Origin: Erythrobacter dokdonensis DSW-74
GTDB lineage: Bacteria; Pseudomonadota; Alphaproteobacteria; Sphingomonadales; Sphingomonadaceae
Length of the DNA stretch: 64,000 nucleotides
NCBI RefSeq assembly: GCF_001677335.1
Contig: NZ_LZYB01000001.1
Span: 762,928 to 826,927 of the forward strand
Direction: 5' to 3'
Each line of letters opens with the position of its first letter. Position 1 is the stretch's first letter. The position numbers were made by a program, and so were the translations under genes. Shown here piece after piece: positions 46,408 to 58,071 of the stretch. The notes beneath the pieces are model-generated. The model was not told the origin of the DNA. It made no database searches and worked only from the letters and a program-made list of their open reading frames with translations.

Positions 46408-47406
46408 ATGAGCCTCGACCGCCGCTCGCTCCTCGCCGGAGCCGCCGCCACCGCCACTCTCGCCGCTACCGTCCGGGCGGGAGCGGCAGACCCCGTCTAC
46501 ACGCCCGCGCTCGACTTCAAGGGCAAGAGCGTGCTGATAACGGGGTGTTCCTCCGGTTTCGGGCGGCTGACGGCTGAATTGCTGGCGCGGCAGGGGGCCA
46601 GGGTCTTCGCCACAATGCGCAATCTGCCGCGGCGCGAGGCCGATGAGCTGACCGCACTCGCCAGCGCCGAAAAGCTCGATCTTCGCATTATCGCGCTGGA
46701 CGTGACCGAGCTTGCCGAAGTCAACGCCGCGGTGCGCGAGGCCGAGCGGATCAATGGCGGACCGATTGATGTGCTGGTCAACAACGCAGGCATCGGCATC
46801 ACATCGCCGGTCGAGGTGCAGGACATGGAGGCCACCCGCCTGATGTTCGAGACCAACGTCTTCGGCCCGCACCGCATGGCGCGCGCGGTGCTGCCGGGGA
46901 TGCGGAAGAAGGGCGCTGGCCAGATCATCCAGATCTCCAGCCAATTGGGCCGGGTAATCTCGCCCTATAGCGGCCATTACTCCGCCACCAAGTTCGCGCT
47001 TGAAGCGATGAGCGAACAGCTCGCCTATGAGCTCGTGCCGCATAATATCGATGTCTCGATCATCGAGCCGGGCGGCTATCCGACCAAGGTCTGGGTCAAC
47101 CGCAACATCTATTCCGCCGCGCTCAAGGAACGGGCCGAGGCGATCCATACCGCAGGCTATCCGCAGCAGGTCGCGGCGATGGGCAGCGAGGACGGATCGG
47201 GTCGCAGGAATGATCCGATGGATGTGGCCAAGGCCATCGCCGGCCTTGTCGCCCAGCGCCCCGGCACCCGTCCGCTGCGCCTGCCGGTGTCGCCCGGCGG
47301 CAAGCCGCAGCTGCCGATCAACGCGGTCACCGCTCAGGTGCAGAGCGAGTGGCTCGGCGGCTCGCCGCTGTTAGGCCCGCTGGTGCGCGGGGTGCATCAG
47401 CGCTGA
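46408..47406 (+). CDS. SDR family oxidoreductase with Tat-like leader
   Basis: A 332-residue short-chain dehydrogenase. The N-terminus MSLDRRSLLAGAAATATLAA has a twin arginine and hydrophobic stretch ending ATVRAGAAD, like a Tat signal. The enzyme part has the NAD(P) motif TGCSSGFG (about 49-56), NNAGIG, the catalytic serine in ISSQLGR and Y-x3-K in YSATKFALEA. Export of a nicotinamide enzyme is unusual and would need Tat, which moves folded proteins with cofactor. The substrate is unknown. It overlaps the VOC gene by one base (TGATG). Confidence 0.85.
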   Translation: MSLDRRSLLAGAAATATLAATVRAGAADPVYTPALDFKGKSVLITGCSSGFGRLTAELLARQGARVFATMRNLPRREADELTALASAEKLDLRIIALDVTELAEVNAAVREAERINGGPIDVLVNNAGIGITSPVEVQDMEATRLMFETNVFGPHRMARAVLPGMRKKGAGQIIQISSQLGRVISPYSGHYSATKFALEAMSEQLAYELVPHNIDVSIIEPGGYPTKVWVNRNIYSAALKERAEAIHTAGYPQQVAAMGSEDGSGRRNDPMDVAKAIAGLVAQRPGTRPLRLPVSPGGKPQLPINAVTAQVQSEWLGGSPLLGPLVRGVHQR

Positions 47407-47792
47407 TGCGGCTCAACCAGGTCACAGTCGGCTGCACCGATTACGCCGCCTCTGTCGCGTTCTACACCGCGCTTGGCCTCACCCAGATCGTCGATGCCCC
47501 GCCGCGCTACGCCCGGTTCGAGACGCCGAGCGGGGAAACCTTCTCGATCCATCACGCCGATCAGGTCATCGCGGGCACAACGGTGGTCTATTTCGAGATC
47601 GAACAGCTTGACCAGACTGTGGCAATCCTCAAGAGCGCGGGCCTGCGTTTCAACAAAGATCCCGTCGATGAGACCTGGGGCTGGCGCGAAGCCCGGCTGC
47701 ACGATCCGGCAGGCAATGAAATCTGCCTGTTCCGCGCCGGTCCCTTCCGCCGCTTTCCCCCGTGGCGCATCGACGGCAAGACCGAGGATTAA
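47406..47792 (+). CDS. VOC family (glyoxalase/bleomycin resistance fold) protein
   Basis: A 128-residue vicinal-oxygen-chelate protein with two beta-alpha-beta3 modules: QVTVGCTDYAASVAFYTALG (5-24) and the C-terminal ARLHDPAGNEICLFRAG with a metal-ligand glutamate. The role is not clear from sequence. Its start shares a base with the stop of the SDR gene, so the two may act together. Confidence 0.85.
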   Translation: MRLNQVTVGCTDYAASVAFYTALGLTQIVDAPPRYARFETPSGETFSIHHADQVIAGTTVVYFEIEQLDQTVAILKSAGLRFNKDPVDETWGWREARLHDPAGNEICLFRAGPFRRFPPWRIDGKTED

Positions 47793-47795
47793 ACT

Positions 47796-48896
47796 ATGGG
47801 TTTCCGTTGCGGGATCGTTGGCCTGCCCAACGTGGGCAAGTCCACTCTGTTCAATGCGCTCACCGAGACGCAGGCGGCGCAAGCAGCCAACTATCCCTTT
47901 TGCACGATTGAACCGAATGTCGGTCAGGTGGCGGTGCCCGACGAGCGCCTCCAGAAAATCGCCGCCATCGCCAAGAGCGCAAAGATCATCGAGACGCAGC
48001 TCGGCTTTGTCGACATCGCCGGGCTGGTAAAAGGCGCGAGCAAGGGCGAAGGCCTCGGCAACCAGTTCCTCGGCAATATCCGCGAGGTCGATGCCATCGT
48101 CCACGTGCTGCGCTGTTTCGAGGATGACGACATCCAGCACGTCGCCAACAAGGTCGATCCGATTGCCGATGCCGAAGTGGTCGAGACCGAGCTGATGCTC
48201 GCCGATCTCGAAAGCCTCGAAAAGCGCGTGCCCGCCGCCGCCAAGCGCGGCGCGGCGGGCGACAAGGAAGCCAAGGCGATGGCGAGCGTGCTGGGGCAGG
48301 CGCTGGAGCTGCTGCGCGAAGGCAAGCCTGCGCGCCTCACCGAGCCCAAGGACGACGAGGAAGCGCGCCTGTTCAAGCAGGCCCAGCTTCTGACCGCCAA
48401 GCCGGTCCTTTATGTCTGCAACGTGGCCGAGGAAGACGCTGCGACGGGCAATGACCTGTCGGCCAAGGTATTCGAAAAGGCCGCCGCCGAAGGGGCGCAG
48501 GCCGTGGTCGTCTCCGCCGCGATCGAGGCCGAACTGGTCGCCATGCCGGAGGAAGACCGGGGCGAATTCCTCGAAGCACTGGGCCTTGAGGAAAGCGGCC
48601 TCGCCCGCGTAATCCGCGCCGGATACAAGCTCTTGGGCCTCAAGACCTTCTTCACCGCCGGCCCGAAGGAAGCCCGCGCTTGGACCTTCCCCGACGGGGC
48701 GAAAGCCCCGCAGGCGGCAGGCGAGATCCATAGCGACTTCGAACGCGGCTTCATCCGCGCCGAGACGATTGCCTATGAGGATTACATCGCGCTGGGCGGC
48801 GAAGCGGGCGCCAAGGAAGCGGGCAAGCTGCGGCAGGAAGGCAAGGAATACGTGGTGCAGGACGGGGACGTGCTGCTGTTCAAGTTCAACGTCTAG
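47796..48896 (+). CDS. ychF: YchF/OLA1 ribosome-associated ATPase
   Basis: Obg-like P-loop NTPase that prefers ATP and is involved in translation and stress response. The 366 residues have GLPNVGKSTLFNALT (8-22), FVDIAGLVKGASKGEGLGNQ (switch II) and a C-terminal TGS domain with GPKEARAWTF and the end GDVLLFKFNV. It begins three bases after the VOC gene. Confidence 0.97.
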   Translation: MGFRCGIVGLPNVGKSTLFNALTETQAAQAANYPFCTIEPNVGQVAVPDERLQKIAAIAKSAKIIETQLGFVDIAGLVKGASKGEGLGNQFLGNIREVDAIVHVLRCFEDDDIQHVANKVDPIADAEVVETELMLADLESLEKRVPAAAKRGAAGDKEAKAMASVLGQALELLREGKPARLTEPKDDEEARLFKQAQLLTAKPVLYVCNVAEEDAATGNDLSAKVFEKAAAEGAQAVVVSAAIEAELVAMPEEDRGEFLEALGLEESGLARVIRAGYKLLGLKTFFTAGPKEARAWTFPDGAKAPQAAGEIHSDFERGFIRAETIAYEDYIALGGEAGAKEAGKLRQEGKEYVVQDGDVLLFKFNV

Positions 48897-48920
48897 TATT
48901 GGATTGAAGGGGTCGCACCT

Positions 48921-49301
48921 ATGAGACGCAAGATTACCTCCGGCGGGGCGCTGGAAGCCATTGTCGGCTATAGCCGCGCGGTTGTTGTGGGGGACTGGTG
49001 CTTCGTCGCCGGGACCACGGGTTTCGATCCGGTCACGAAATCGACCCCGCCCGACATCCGGGACCAGATCGAAAACGCCTTCAACACTGTCGGAAAAGCG
49101 CTGGCCGAGGCAGATTTCGCATTCGAGGATGTCGTCCGGGTGACCTATTACGTCACCATTCCCGGCATTCACGACGAAATCGCCCCGCTGTTCGGGGCAA
49201 GGTTCGGCGAAATCCGGCCTGCCGCCACCTATGTCGAGGTGGCAGGCCTGGCCTATCCCGAGATGAAGTTCGAAGTGGAAATTACCGCCTTGAAGGGGTG
49301 A
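48921..49301 (+). CDS. RidA/YjgF family protein
   Basis: A 126-residue RidA superfamily member. These trimeric enzymes hydrolyse reactive enamine/imine intermediates. Segments include GDWCFVAGTTGFDP, QIENAFNTVGKALAEADFAF and VEVAGLAYPEMKFEVEITA. The arginine of archetypal RidA (in the NCRP-like motif) is not evident near the C-terminus, where AATYVEV stands, so it may belong to another subgroup. The ATG at 48921 is 24 bases after ychF. Confidence 0.88.
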   Translation: MRRKITSGGALEAIVGYSRAVVVGDWCFVAGTTGFDPVTKSTPPDIRDQIENAFNTVGKALAEADFAFEDVVRVTYYVTIPGIHDEIAPLFGARFGEIRPAATYVEVAGLAYPEMKFEVEITALKG

Positions 49302-49323
49302 GACGGCGAAGAATGCGAGCGCT

Positions 49324-52441
<3,118 letters not shown>

Positions 52442-52489
52442 GCCGCATCGGCCTGACGCCGGGGGATCTGGCAGAAGGGACGAAGAGCC

Positions 52490-53431
52490 ATGGCGCCGCC
52501 TTCATCGCGACGGTCGGGCTTCTCGAAGAAGGCGCAATTTTCGCTGTTCACCGGCTATCTGCTGGCCGGTGCCGGGGCGCTGCTGGGCTTCGGGCTGTTG
52601 CTGCTGTCGCTTTGGCAGCCGTCTGCCTTTGCGCCCTTGCGCGGCCTTGCGGGTGATGTTGTCGCTCCCGCGGGCGAAGCCACGGCTGCGGCGCGCAGCG
52701 GTCGCAATGACCTGTTCGGCGGGATCTCCGGCTATTTCCGCGCCGGGAGCCAGAACGCGGCGCTTCGCGAGGAAGTCGAACTCGCCCGTATCCGGCTTGG
52801 CGAAGCGGAAGCGATCAAGGCCGAGAACCGCCGCCTCAAGGCCCTGCTTGCCATGCGCGAGGGCGAGGCAAAGCCGGTCGCGACCGCAAGGCTGGTCGGC
52901 TCGACCGCTTCAAGCGGACGGCGGCTCGCCTTTCTCGGGGTAGGCCGCAGCGACGGAGTGGCACCCGGGATGCCGGTTGTCTCAGAGCGCGGAGTTATCG
53001 GAAGGGTACTGGAGACCGGGCGCATCTCCTCGCGCGTGTTGCTGCTGACTGACAGCGAAAGCGTATTGCCGGTGCGGCGCGCCAGAGATGATGTGGTGGC
53101 TTTTGCCGAAGGGCGCGGCGATGGCTTGCTGCGTGTTCGGCTGGTCAATCTCGGCATCAACCCGCTGAAGGTGGGCGACCTGATGGTGACCAGCGGTGCA
53201 GGCGGCTATTACCGTCCCGGCGTGGCGGTCGCGATCATTACCGAGACCACGGCCGATGGCGGAATCGCCCGGCTGGTGGCAGAGCCCTCAGCGACCAATT
53301 ACGTGGCGGTCGAGCCCGTCTTCCAGCCCGCGGCGGTGGCCGCTCTGCGCGACCCGCGCGTTCCGCTGGACAATACGCAGGTTCCAGCGGCCGAAACTGC
53401 CGCAGCGCCGGGCGATGGAGAAGGCAGATAA
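52490..53431 (+). CDS. mreC: Rod shape-determining protein MreC
   Basis: Periplasmic elongasome scaffold that activates PBP2. The 313 residues have a membrane anchor (about 20-40), a coiled coil (80-115) and two beta domains with GSTASSGRRLAFLGVGRSDG and PVVSERGVIGRVLETG. The tail after residue 275 is Ala-rich. It starts 48 bases after mreB and overlaps mreD by one base (TAATG). Confidence 0.95.
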   Translation: MAPPSSRRSGFSKKAQFSLFTGYLLAGAGALLGFGLLLLSLWQPSAFAPLRGLAGDVVAPAGEATAAARSGRNDLFGGISGYFRAGSQNAALREEVELARIRLGEAEAIKAENRRLKALLAMREGEAKPVATARLVGSTASSGRRLAFLGVGRSDGVAPGMPVVSERGVIGRVLETGRISSRVLLLTDSESVLPVRRARDDVVAFAEGRGDGLLRVRLVNLGINPLKVGDLMVTSGAGGYYRPGVAVAIITETTADGGIARLVAEPSATNYVAVEPVFQPAAVAALRDPRVPLDNTQVPAAETAAAPGDGEGR

Positions 53432-53985
53432 TGGAGCGGCTCAATCCTCGGGCGCGTTCCGATCCCTATGGCAGCCGCATAAACCGCACCCAGTCTCCCC
53501 TGCGGGCAGGCAGCGTTCCCTACCTCTCTATCATGCTCAGCTCGCTCCTTCCGGGCCTGCTGATTGCCGACGTCATGCCACTTGTGCCGCCGATGGGTTT
53601 CCTGATGCTGATGGTCTGGCGTTTGATGCGGCCCGGCCTGTTGCCGCTCTGGGTGGGGGTGCCTCTGGGCGCCTTTGACGACCTGTTCAGCGGCCAACCC
53701 TTCGGCAGCGGGATCATGCTGTTCTCGGTGGCCATGATTGTGCTCGAACTGATCGAAGCGCGATTTCCGTGGCGCGGGTTCTGGCAGGATTGGCTCACGG
53801 CCGGCACCGGAGCGATTCTCTACTGGCTGGCAGCTCTTGCCCTCGCGGGCGGGCCATTGACGCGGGAGTTGCTGGTGGTCGCGATGCCCCAGGCCTTGCT
53901 GTCAGTGCTGCTCTATCCGATACTGGCACGCATGGTGGCCAGTCTCGACCAATTTCGGCTTGTCCGGGCCCGGAGGATCGGGTGA
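53431..53985 (+). CDS. mreD: Rod shape-determining protein MreD
   Basis: Polytopic membrane protein of the elongasome. The 184 residues have about five hydrophobic spans and the MreD-like LMRPGLLPLWVGVPLGAFDD and GQPFGSGIML segments. MreD is weakly conserved, so context between mreC and mrdA carries much of the assignment. GTGA overlap with mrdA. Confidence 0.92.
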   Translation: MERLNPRARSDPYGSRINRTQSPLRAGSVPYLSIMLSSLLPGLLIADVMPLVPPMGFLMLMVWRLMRPGLLPLWVGVPLGAFDDLFSGQPFGSGIMLFSVAMIVLELIEARFPWRGFWQDWLTAGTGAILYWLAALALAGGPLTRELLVVAMPQALLSVLLYPILARMVASLDQFRLVRARRIG

Positions 53986-56150
53986 AGTCGCTGTTCTCGC
54001 GCGGCAAACGCAATTCCCGCCCGGCCAAGATCATGAATGCCTCGATCCTGCGCTCGTCATTCGAGCGCCGGACGGTCCTGATCGGCACGGTACAGGGTGG
54101 CATCGGCATCTTGCTTGCAGCCCGCATGGGCTATCTCGCGATCGCCGAGAACGAGAAATACCGGCTCGAGTCCGAAAGCAACCGGGTCAATCTCACGCTG
54201 ATCCCGCCGCGGCGCGGGTGGATACTCGACCGCAATGGCGCTCCGCTGGCATCCAACCGCGCCGATTTCCGCGTCGACATAATCCCCGAACGCCTCAAGG
54301 ACCCGGAAGGCACGATCGCACGGATCGGGGCGCTCCTCGCGCTAGAGCCTTCACGCATCGCCGACATCAAGGACAAGGTGGCAGGGGCCCGAGGGTTTCA
54401 GCCAGTGGAAGTCGCAAGCGGCCTGAATTACGACCAGTTCGCCGCGCTTAGCGTGCGCCTGCCCGATCTGCAGGGCGTCGTGCCGCAGCGCGGCTTTTCG
54501 CGCTTTTACCCCACCGCCTCGAGCGTGGGACACCTCATCGGCTATGTCGGCCCCGCCTCGGCCGAGGAATACGAGAAAGACCCCAATCCGCTACTCATCA
54601 CGCCCGGCTACAAGATCGGCAAGGATGGCCTCGAAAAGCAGTTCGAGAAGGAACTCCGCGGAGTGCCGGGTGCGCGGCGGGTCGAGGTGACGGCATCGGG
54701 GCGCATCGTACGCGATCTGGAAACGCGGGAAGACATCCAGGGCGAGCCCGTGCGCCTGACGATTGACGGACCTTTGCAGGATTACGCCGCGCGCCGCATC
54801 GGGCTCGAAAGCGGATCGGTGGTGGTGATGGACTGCCGTACCGGCGACCTTCTTTGCATGGCCTCGATGCCCAGCTTCGATCCCAACAGCTTCTCGGACG
54901 GCATCGGCAGCGTCGAATATGCAATGCTGCGCGACGATGAACGCGTGCCGCTGCGCAACAAGGTGCTCAAGGGGCTCTATCCGCCCGGATCTACGGTCAA
55001 GCCGATGGTTTCGATGGCACTGATGGAACAGGGTATCGATCCCAAGGAGACGGTCTATTGCGGCGGAGGCCTGCGTGTCGGCAACCGCGTGTTCGGCTGC
55101 TGGAACCGGCGCGGACATGGCGCGGTCGACATGGCGAAGGGCATCTACCAGAGCTGCGACGTCTATTTCTATGCGATGGCCCAGCGGGTGGGCATGGACC
55201 CGATCGCGGCCATGGCGCGGCGCTGCGGCATGGGGCAGGAGTTTCCCCTGCCCGTGACGAGCCAGTTCTACGGCACCGTGCCCGACCCCGAATGGAAAAT
55301 GAAGAAGTGGGGCCGCGAATGGCAGACCTTCGACACGGTCAACGCCACGATCGGTCAGGGCTACATGCTCTCCAGCCCCTTGCAACTGGCAGTGATGGCC
55401 TCGCGCCTTGCCACCGGGCGCCACGTCATGCCGCGGCTGACGCTCGACACCAAGCCGAAGGGCTTCGACAATATCGATTTTCCCTCGGAGCAGGTCGAAT
55501 ATGTTCGCCAGGCAATGAGCGATGTCGTCAACGGCCCCGGCACCGCGGGCCGTGCGCGCCTGCCCATCGACGGCGTGCAACTGGCAGGCAAGACCGGAAC
55601 TGCGCAGGTCGTCTCGCTCAGCATCTCGAACGGCAAGTCCGGCCCCTGGAAGTATCGCGACCATGGCCTCTTCATCTTCTTCGCGCCCTATGACAACCCG
55701 CGCTACGCCGGCGCTGTGGTGATCGAACATGGTGGCGGATCGGGCGCGGCCTATCCGATCGCGCGCGATGTGATGACCTTCCTGTTCGATCCGGCCAAGG
55801 GCATGGAGGCGCTGACCGCGCTGGAAAAGCAATGGGGCGGGACCGCCCAGCAGCGGCTCGACGCCCGCTATGCCGCCTATGCCGCCGAACGCGGCGCGGC
55901 TGTCAGCCGTCCGCCGCGCCGTGACGAGGAAATCTTCGACCGGGTCGAGGCCGAGGCGCGGGTCGCCGCAGCCCAATCCCAGGCCATTGCCGACGACGTG
56001 ATCGCGCCGCGTCCCGAAGCCAATCCCTCGGGCACGCCGCCGGTCTCGGCACCGGTAGAACCCCCGGCAGCGACCGAAACGCAAGCACCGGTGGTTCCCG
56101 AAGCTGCACCTGCGCCCGCTCCCGTGACTGACGGGGGGACTGCGCAATGA
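53982..56150 (+). CDS. mrdA: Penicillin-binding protein 2 (elongasome transpeptidase)
   Basis: Class B PBP crosslinking peptidoglycan during elongation. The GTG start at 53982 overlaps the mreD stop. The 722 residues have one membrane anchor (about 33-50), a pedestal domain with RRGWILDRNGAPLASN, and the transpeptidase with YPPGSTVKPM (SxxK serine), SCD in the SxN position (YQSCDVYFY) and KTGTAQVV. The last ~110 residues are Ala/Pro/Glu-rich (from about 610) and exceed the usual ~630-residue length, probably a disordered periplasmic tail. Confidence 0.96.
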   Translation: MKSLFSRGKRNSRPAKIMNASILRSSFERRTVLIGTVQGGIGILLAARMGYLAIAENEKYRLESESNRVNLTLIPPRRGWILDRNGAPLASNRADFRVDIIPERLKDPEGTIARIGALLALEPSRIADIKDKVAGARGFQPVEVASGLNYDQFAALSVRLPDLQGVVPQRGFSRFYPTASSVGHLIGYVGPASAEEYEKDPNPLLITPGYKIGKDGLEKQFEKELRGVPGARRVEVTASGRIVRDLETREDIQGEPVRLTIDGPLQDYAARRIGLESGSVVVMDCRTGDLLCMASMPSFDPNSFSDGIGSVEYAMLRDDERVPLRNKVLKGLYPPGSTVKPMVSMALMEQGIDPKETVYCGGGLRVGNRVFGCWNRRGHGAVDMAKGIYQSCDVYFYAMAQRVGMDPIAAMARRCGMGQEFPLPVTSQFYGTVPDPEWKMKKWGREWQTFDTVNATIGQGYMLSSPLQLAVMASRLATGRHVMPRLTLDTKPKGFDNIDFPSEQVEYVRQAMSDVVNGPGTAGRARLPIDGVQLAGKTGTAQVVSLSISNGKSGPWKYRDHGLFIFFAPYDNPRYAGAVVIEHGGGSGAAYPIARDVMTFLFDPAKGMEALTALEKQWGGTAQQRLDARYAAYAAERGAAVSRPPRRDEEIFDRVEAEARVAAAQSQAIADDVIAPRPEANPSGTPPVSAPVEPPAATETQAPVVPEAAPAPAPVTDGGTAQ

Positions 56151-57277
56151 ACACTGCCGCCGCCGGGATCGTGCCGGAACCGATTGCGCGCCAGCCATGG
56201 GAGATGCTCATCCCGCTGTTCGCGCTGGTCGGGTTTGGTGCGGCGGTGCTTTATTCCGCGGGCGGAGGTGCGATGGCGCCCTTTGCCTCATCACATCTCC
56301 TGCGGTTCAGCATCTTCATGGTCATGGCCATGGTGATTGCCGCCCTGCCCCGCGATCTGGTGCGGATGCTGACCTATCCGGCCTATATCGTCGTCCTGCT
56401 GCTGTTGATGGCCGTCGAGGCTATCGGTCAGGTCGGCGGTGGCAGCCAGCGCTGGCTCGATCTGGGTTTCATGGTGCTGCAGCCCTCGGAACTGATGAAG
56501 CCGACCATCGTGGTGACGCTGGCGTTGTTCTATTCAACCCTGCCCGTCGGCATGACGAACACCTGGCGGGCATTGCTGATACCGGGTGGAATGGTGGCGA
56601 TGCCGATGGCTTTGGTCCTGCTTCAGCCGGATCTCGGCACGGCATTGGCGATCGGATTCGGCGGGGCGATGGTGATGCTTCTGGCCGGGTTGCCGCTGCG
56701 CTGGTTCCTAGGCGCGGGGCTGGCCGGGATCGTGATCGCGCCGCTTGCCTTCTTCTACGGCCTGAAGGAATACCAGCAGCGCCGGGTGATGACGATGTTT
56801 GATCCCGAGGCCGATCCGCTCGGTGCGGGCTATCACATCACCCAGTCGAAGATCGCGATCGGATCGGGGGGTGTCTTCGGCAAGGGCTTCAACGAAGGTT
56901 CGCAAAGCCACCTCAACTATCTGCCCGAACCGCATACCGACTTCGTCTTTGCCACCATGGCGGAGGAATGGGGCTTCATCGGCGGGTTGTTCGTGCTCAC
57001 CGTGTTCACCTTTATCCTGCGCTGGGGATGGAAGGTGGCGCAGGCATCGGACGATCGCTTTGCTAGCCTGCTGGCGGGCGGCATGGTGGTGACGATTTTC
57101 TTCTATGCCGCGGTCAATCTTATGATGGTGATGGGCATGGCTCCGGTGGTCGGCATACCGCTGCCCTGGATGAGTCACGGCGGCTCCTCGATGCTGACCA
57201 ACATGATCTGCATCGGCGTGTTGATGATGGTGAACCGCTGGAACCAGAAGGCGCCGCGTCGGGGACTTGGAGCCTGA
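56147..57277 (+). CDS. rodA: Peptidoglycan polymerase RodA (SEDS family)
   Basis: SEDS glycosyltransferase that polymerises lipid II with PBP2. The 376 residues have about ten membrane spans. Landmarks are GGGSQRWLDLGF (about 90-102), FEPDLGT-like LLQPDLGTALAIG (163-176, with the catalytic aspartate region), YLPEPHTDFVFATMAEEWGF and PLPWMSHGGSSMLTN. ATGA overlap with mrdA. It is the last gene of the elongasome operon. Confidence 0.97.
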   Translation: MNTAAAGIVPEPIARQPWEMLIPLFALVGFGAAVLYSAGGGAMAPFASSHLLRFSIFMVMAMVIAALPRDLVRMLTYPAYIVVLLLLMAVEAIGQVGGGSQRWLDLGFMVLQPSELMKPTIVVTLALFYSTLPVGMTNTWRALLIPGGMVAMPMALVLLQPDLGTALAIGFGGAMVMLLAGLPLRWFLGAGLAGIVIAPLAFFYGLKEYQQRRVMTMFDPEADPLGAGYHITQSKIAIGSGGVFGKGFNEGSQSHLNYLPEPHTDFVFATMAEEWGFIGGLFVLTVFTFILRWGWKVAQASDDRFASLLAGGMVVTIFFYAAVNLMMVMGMAPVVGIPLPWMSHGGSSMLTNMICIGVLMMVNRWNQKAPRRGLGA

Positions 57278-57303
57278 GGCGCACTTTCTGCACCTTTAAC
57301 CCC

Positions 57304-57331
57304 TTGTCATCGGCGGCACGCACGCTAAATG
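57304..57331 (+). promoter_or_regulatory. Possible promoter of the tRNA-Lys gene
   Basis: TTGTCA (57304-57309), a 16-base spacer and TAAATG (57326-57331) lie about 70 bases upstream of the tRNA in the gap after rodA. The match is moderate. Confidence 0.35.
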
Positions 57332-57398
57332 CAGCGCCTCACGCGAATCGGGTGCCGTCGCCGACGCCCCTTTTCGTGCTTCCGGCCTGGTCGGAAAT

Positions 57399-57474
<76 letters not shown>

Positions 57475-57607
57475 TCCCCCTTCCCCGATCCCTTTGACAC
57501 TTGCGTCAGGCCAAGGGCGCTTGTGCCGGCGCGCGCGTCCGATTAGTCAGGAGAGCGTCTGAATTCCCACGGGAATCCGGCAGAACTCGATCGGGAGACG
57601 AATACGG

Positions 57608-57946
57608 ATGCACTGGACAGTTTCGACCATTCTGACCGGGATCCTCGCCGCGACCTCCACCACGCAGGCGACACCTTCCTTCTGCCAGCGGATGGCGGCG
57701 GAACTGCCGATGAAGGAAAAGAAGGTCAAAGGCACGGTCCGCGCCTTCGATATGCAGACCCTGAACGCGGCCCAGCGCCTGCTGCTCGGCGGAAGCAGCC
57801 AGTTCAGCTTCAAGATCGAGCCGGTCGAGAACACGCCCGAAGAAGCCGAGCGGATCGACGCCATGTGCGATTTGATGCCTTGCACGATGGAAGGCCCCTT
57901 CGTCCTGACGATGTTGCTGCAAGACGGCTCCAGACACATCTTCTAG
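57608..57946 (+). CDS. Small exported hypothetical protein
   Basis: A 112-residue protein with a likely signal peptide (1-22, MHWTVSTILTGILAATSTTQ then A). The mature part has three cysteines (near 26, 87 and 92) and a basic/charged middle. GGGAGA lies upstream of the ATG at 57608. I recognise no family. An inverted repeat ATTCCC-AC-GGGAAT (57563-57576) lies between the tRNA gene and this start. Confidence 0.6.
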   Translation: MHWTVSTILTGILAATSTTQATPSFCQRMAAELPMKEKKVKGTVRAFDMQTLNAAQRLLLGGSSQFSFKIEPVENTPEEAERIDAMCDLMPCTMEGPFVLTMLLQDGSRHIF

Positions 57947-58042
57947 GCGCAGCCTGCGGAACGGGCGCGGATCGAATATGTCGGAACGCGCATCCGCTGC
58001 TCCGATCTCTAGGCCGGGCTTCCGACGCGGTTCCAGCTTGCC

Positions 58043-58060
58043 ATCACACCGCGATGTGAT
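58043..58060. promoter_or_regulatory. ATCACA-N6-TGTGAT palindrome before ribB, candidate operator
   Basis: A perfect inverted repeat (58043-58048 and 58055-58060) ends 11 bases before the ribB start and occupies the ribosome-binding position, where no Shine-Dalgarno sequence is visible. Another ATCACA is at 58087-58092 and TCACA at 58109-58113, inside the gene. The orientation is outward compared with a CRP site (TGTGA-N6-TCACA). It could be bound by the HTH domain of RibB itself. Confidence 0.45.
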
Positions 58061-58071
58061 ACACGCCCCGC

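Noticed and set aside
47397..49172. A 591-codon open frame on the - strand
   Set aside because: Antisense to the VOC, ychF and RidA genes. No recognisable protein.
58043..58060. CRP/FNR binding site
   Set aside because: A CRP site is TGTGA-N6-TCACA. Here the half-sites point the other way (TCACA-N6-TGTGA).
57947..58071. FMN riboswitch upstream of ribB
   Set aside because: The RFN core sequence is not present in this 125-base gap; only a short palindrome is seen.
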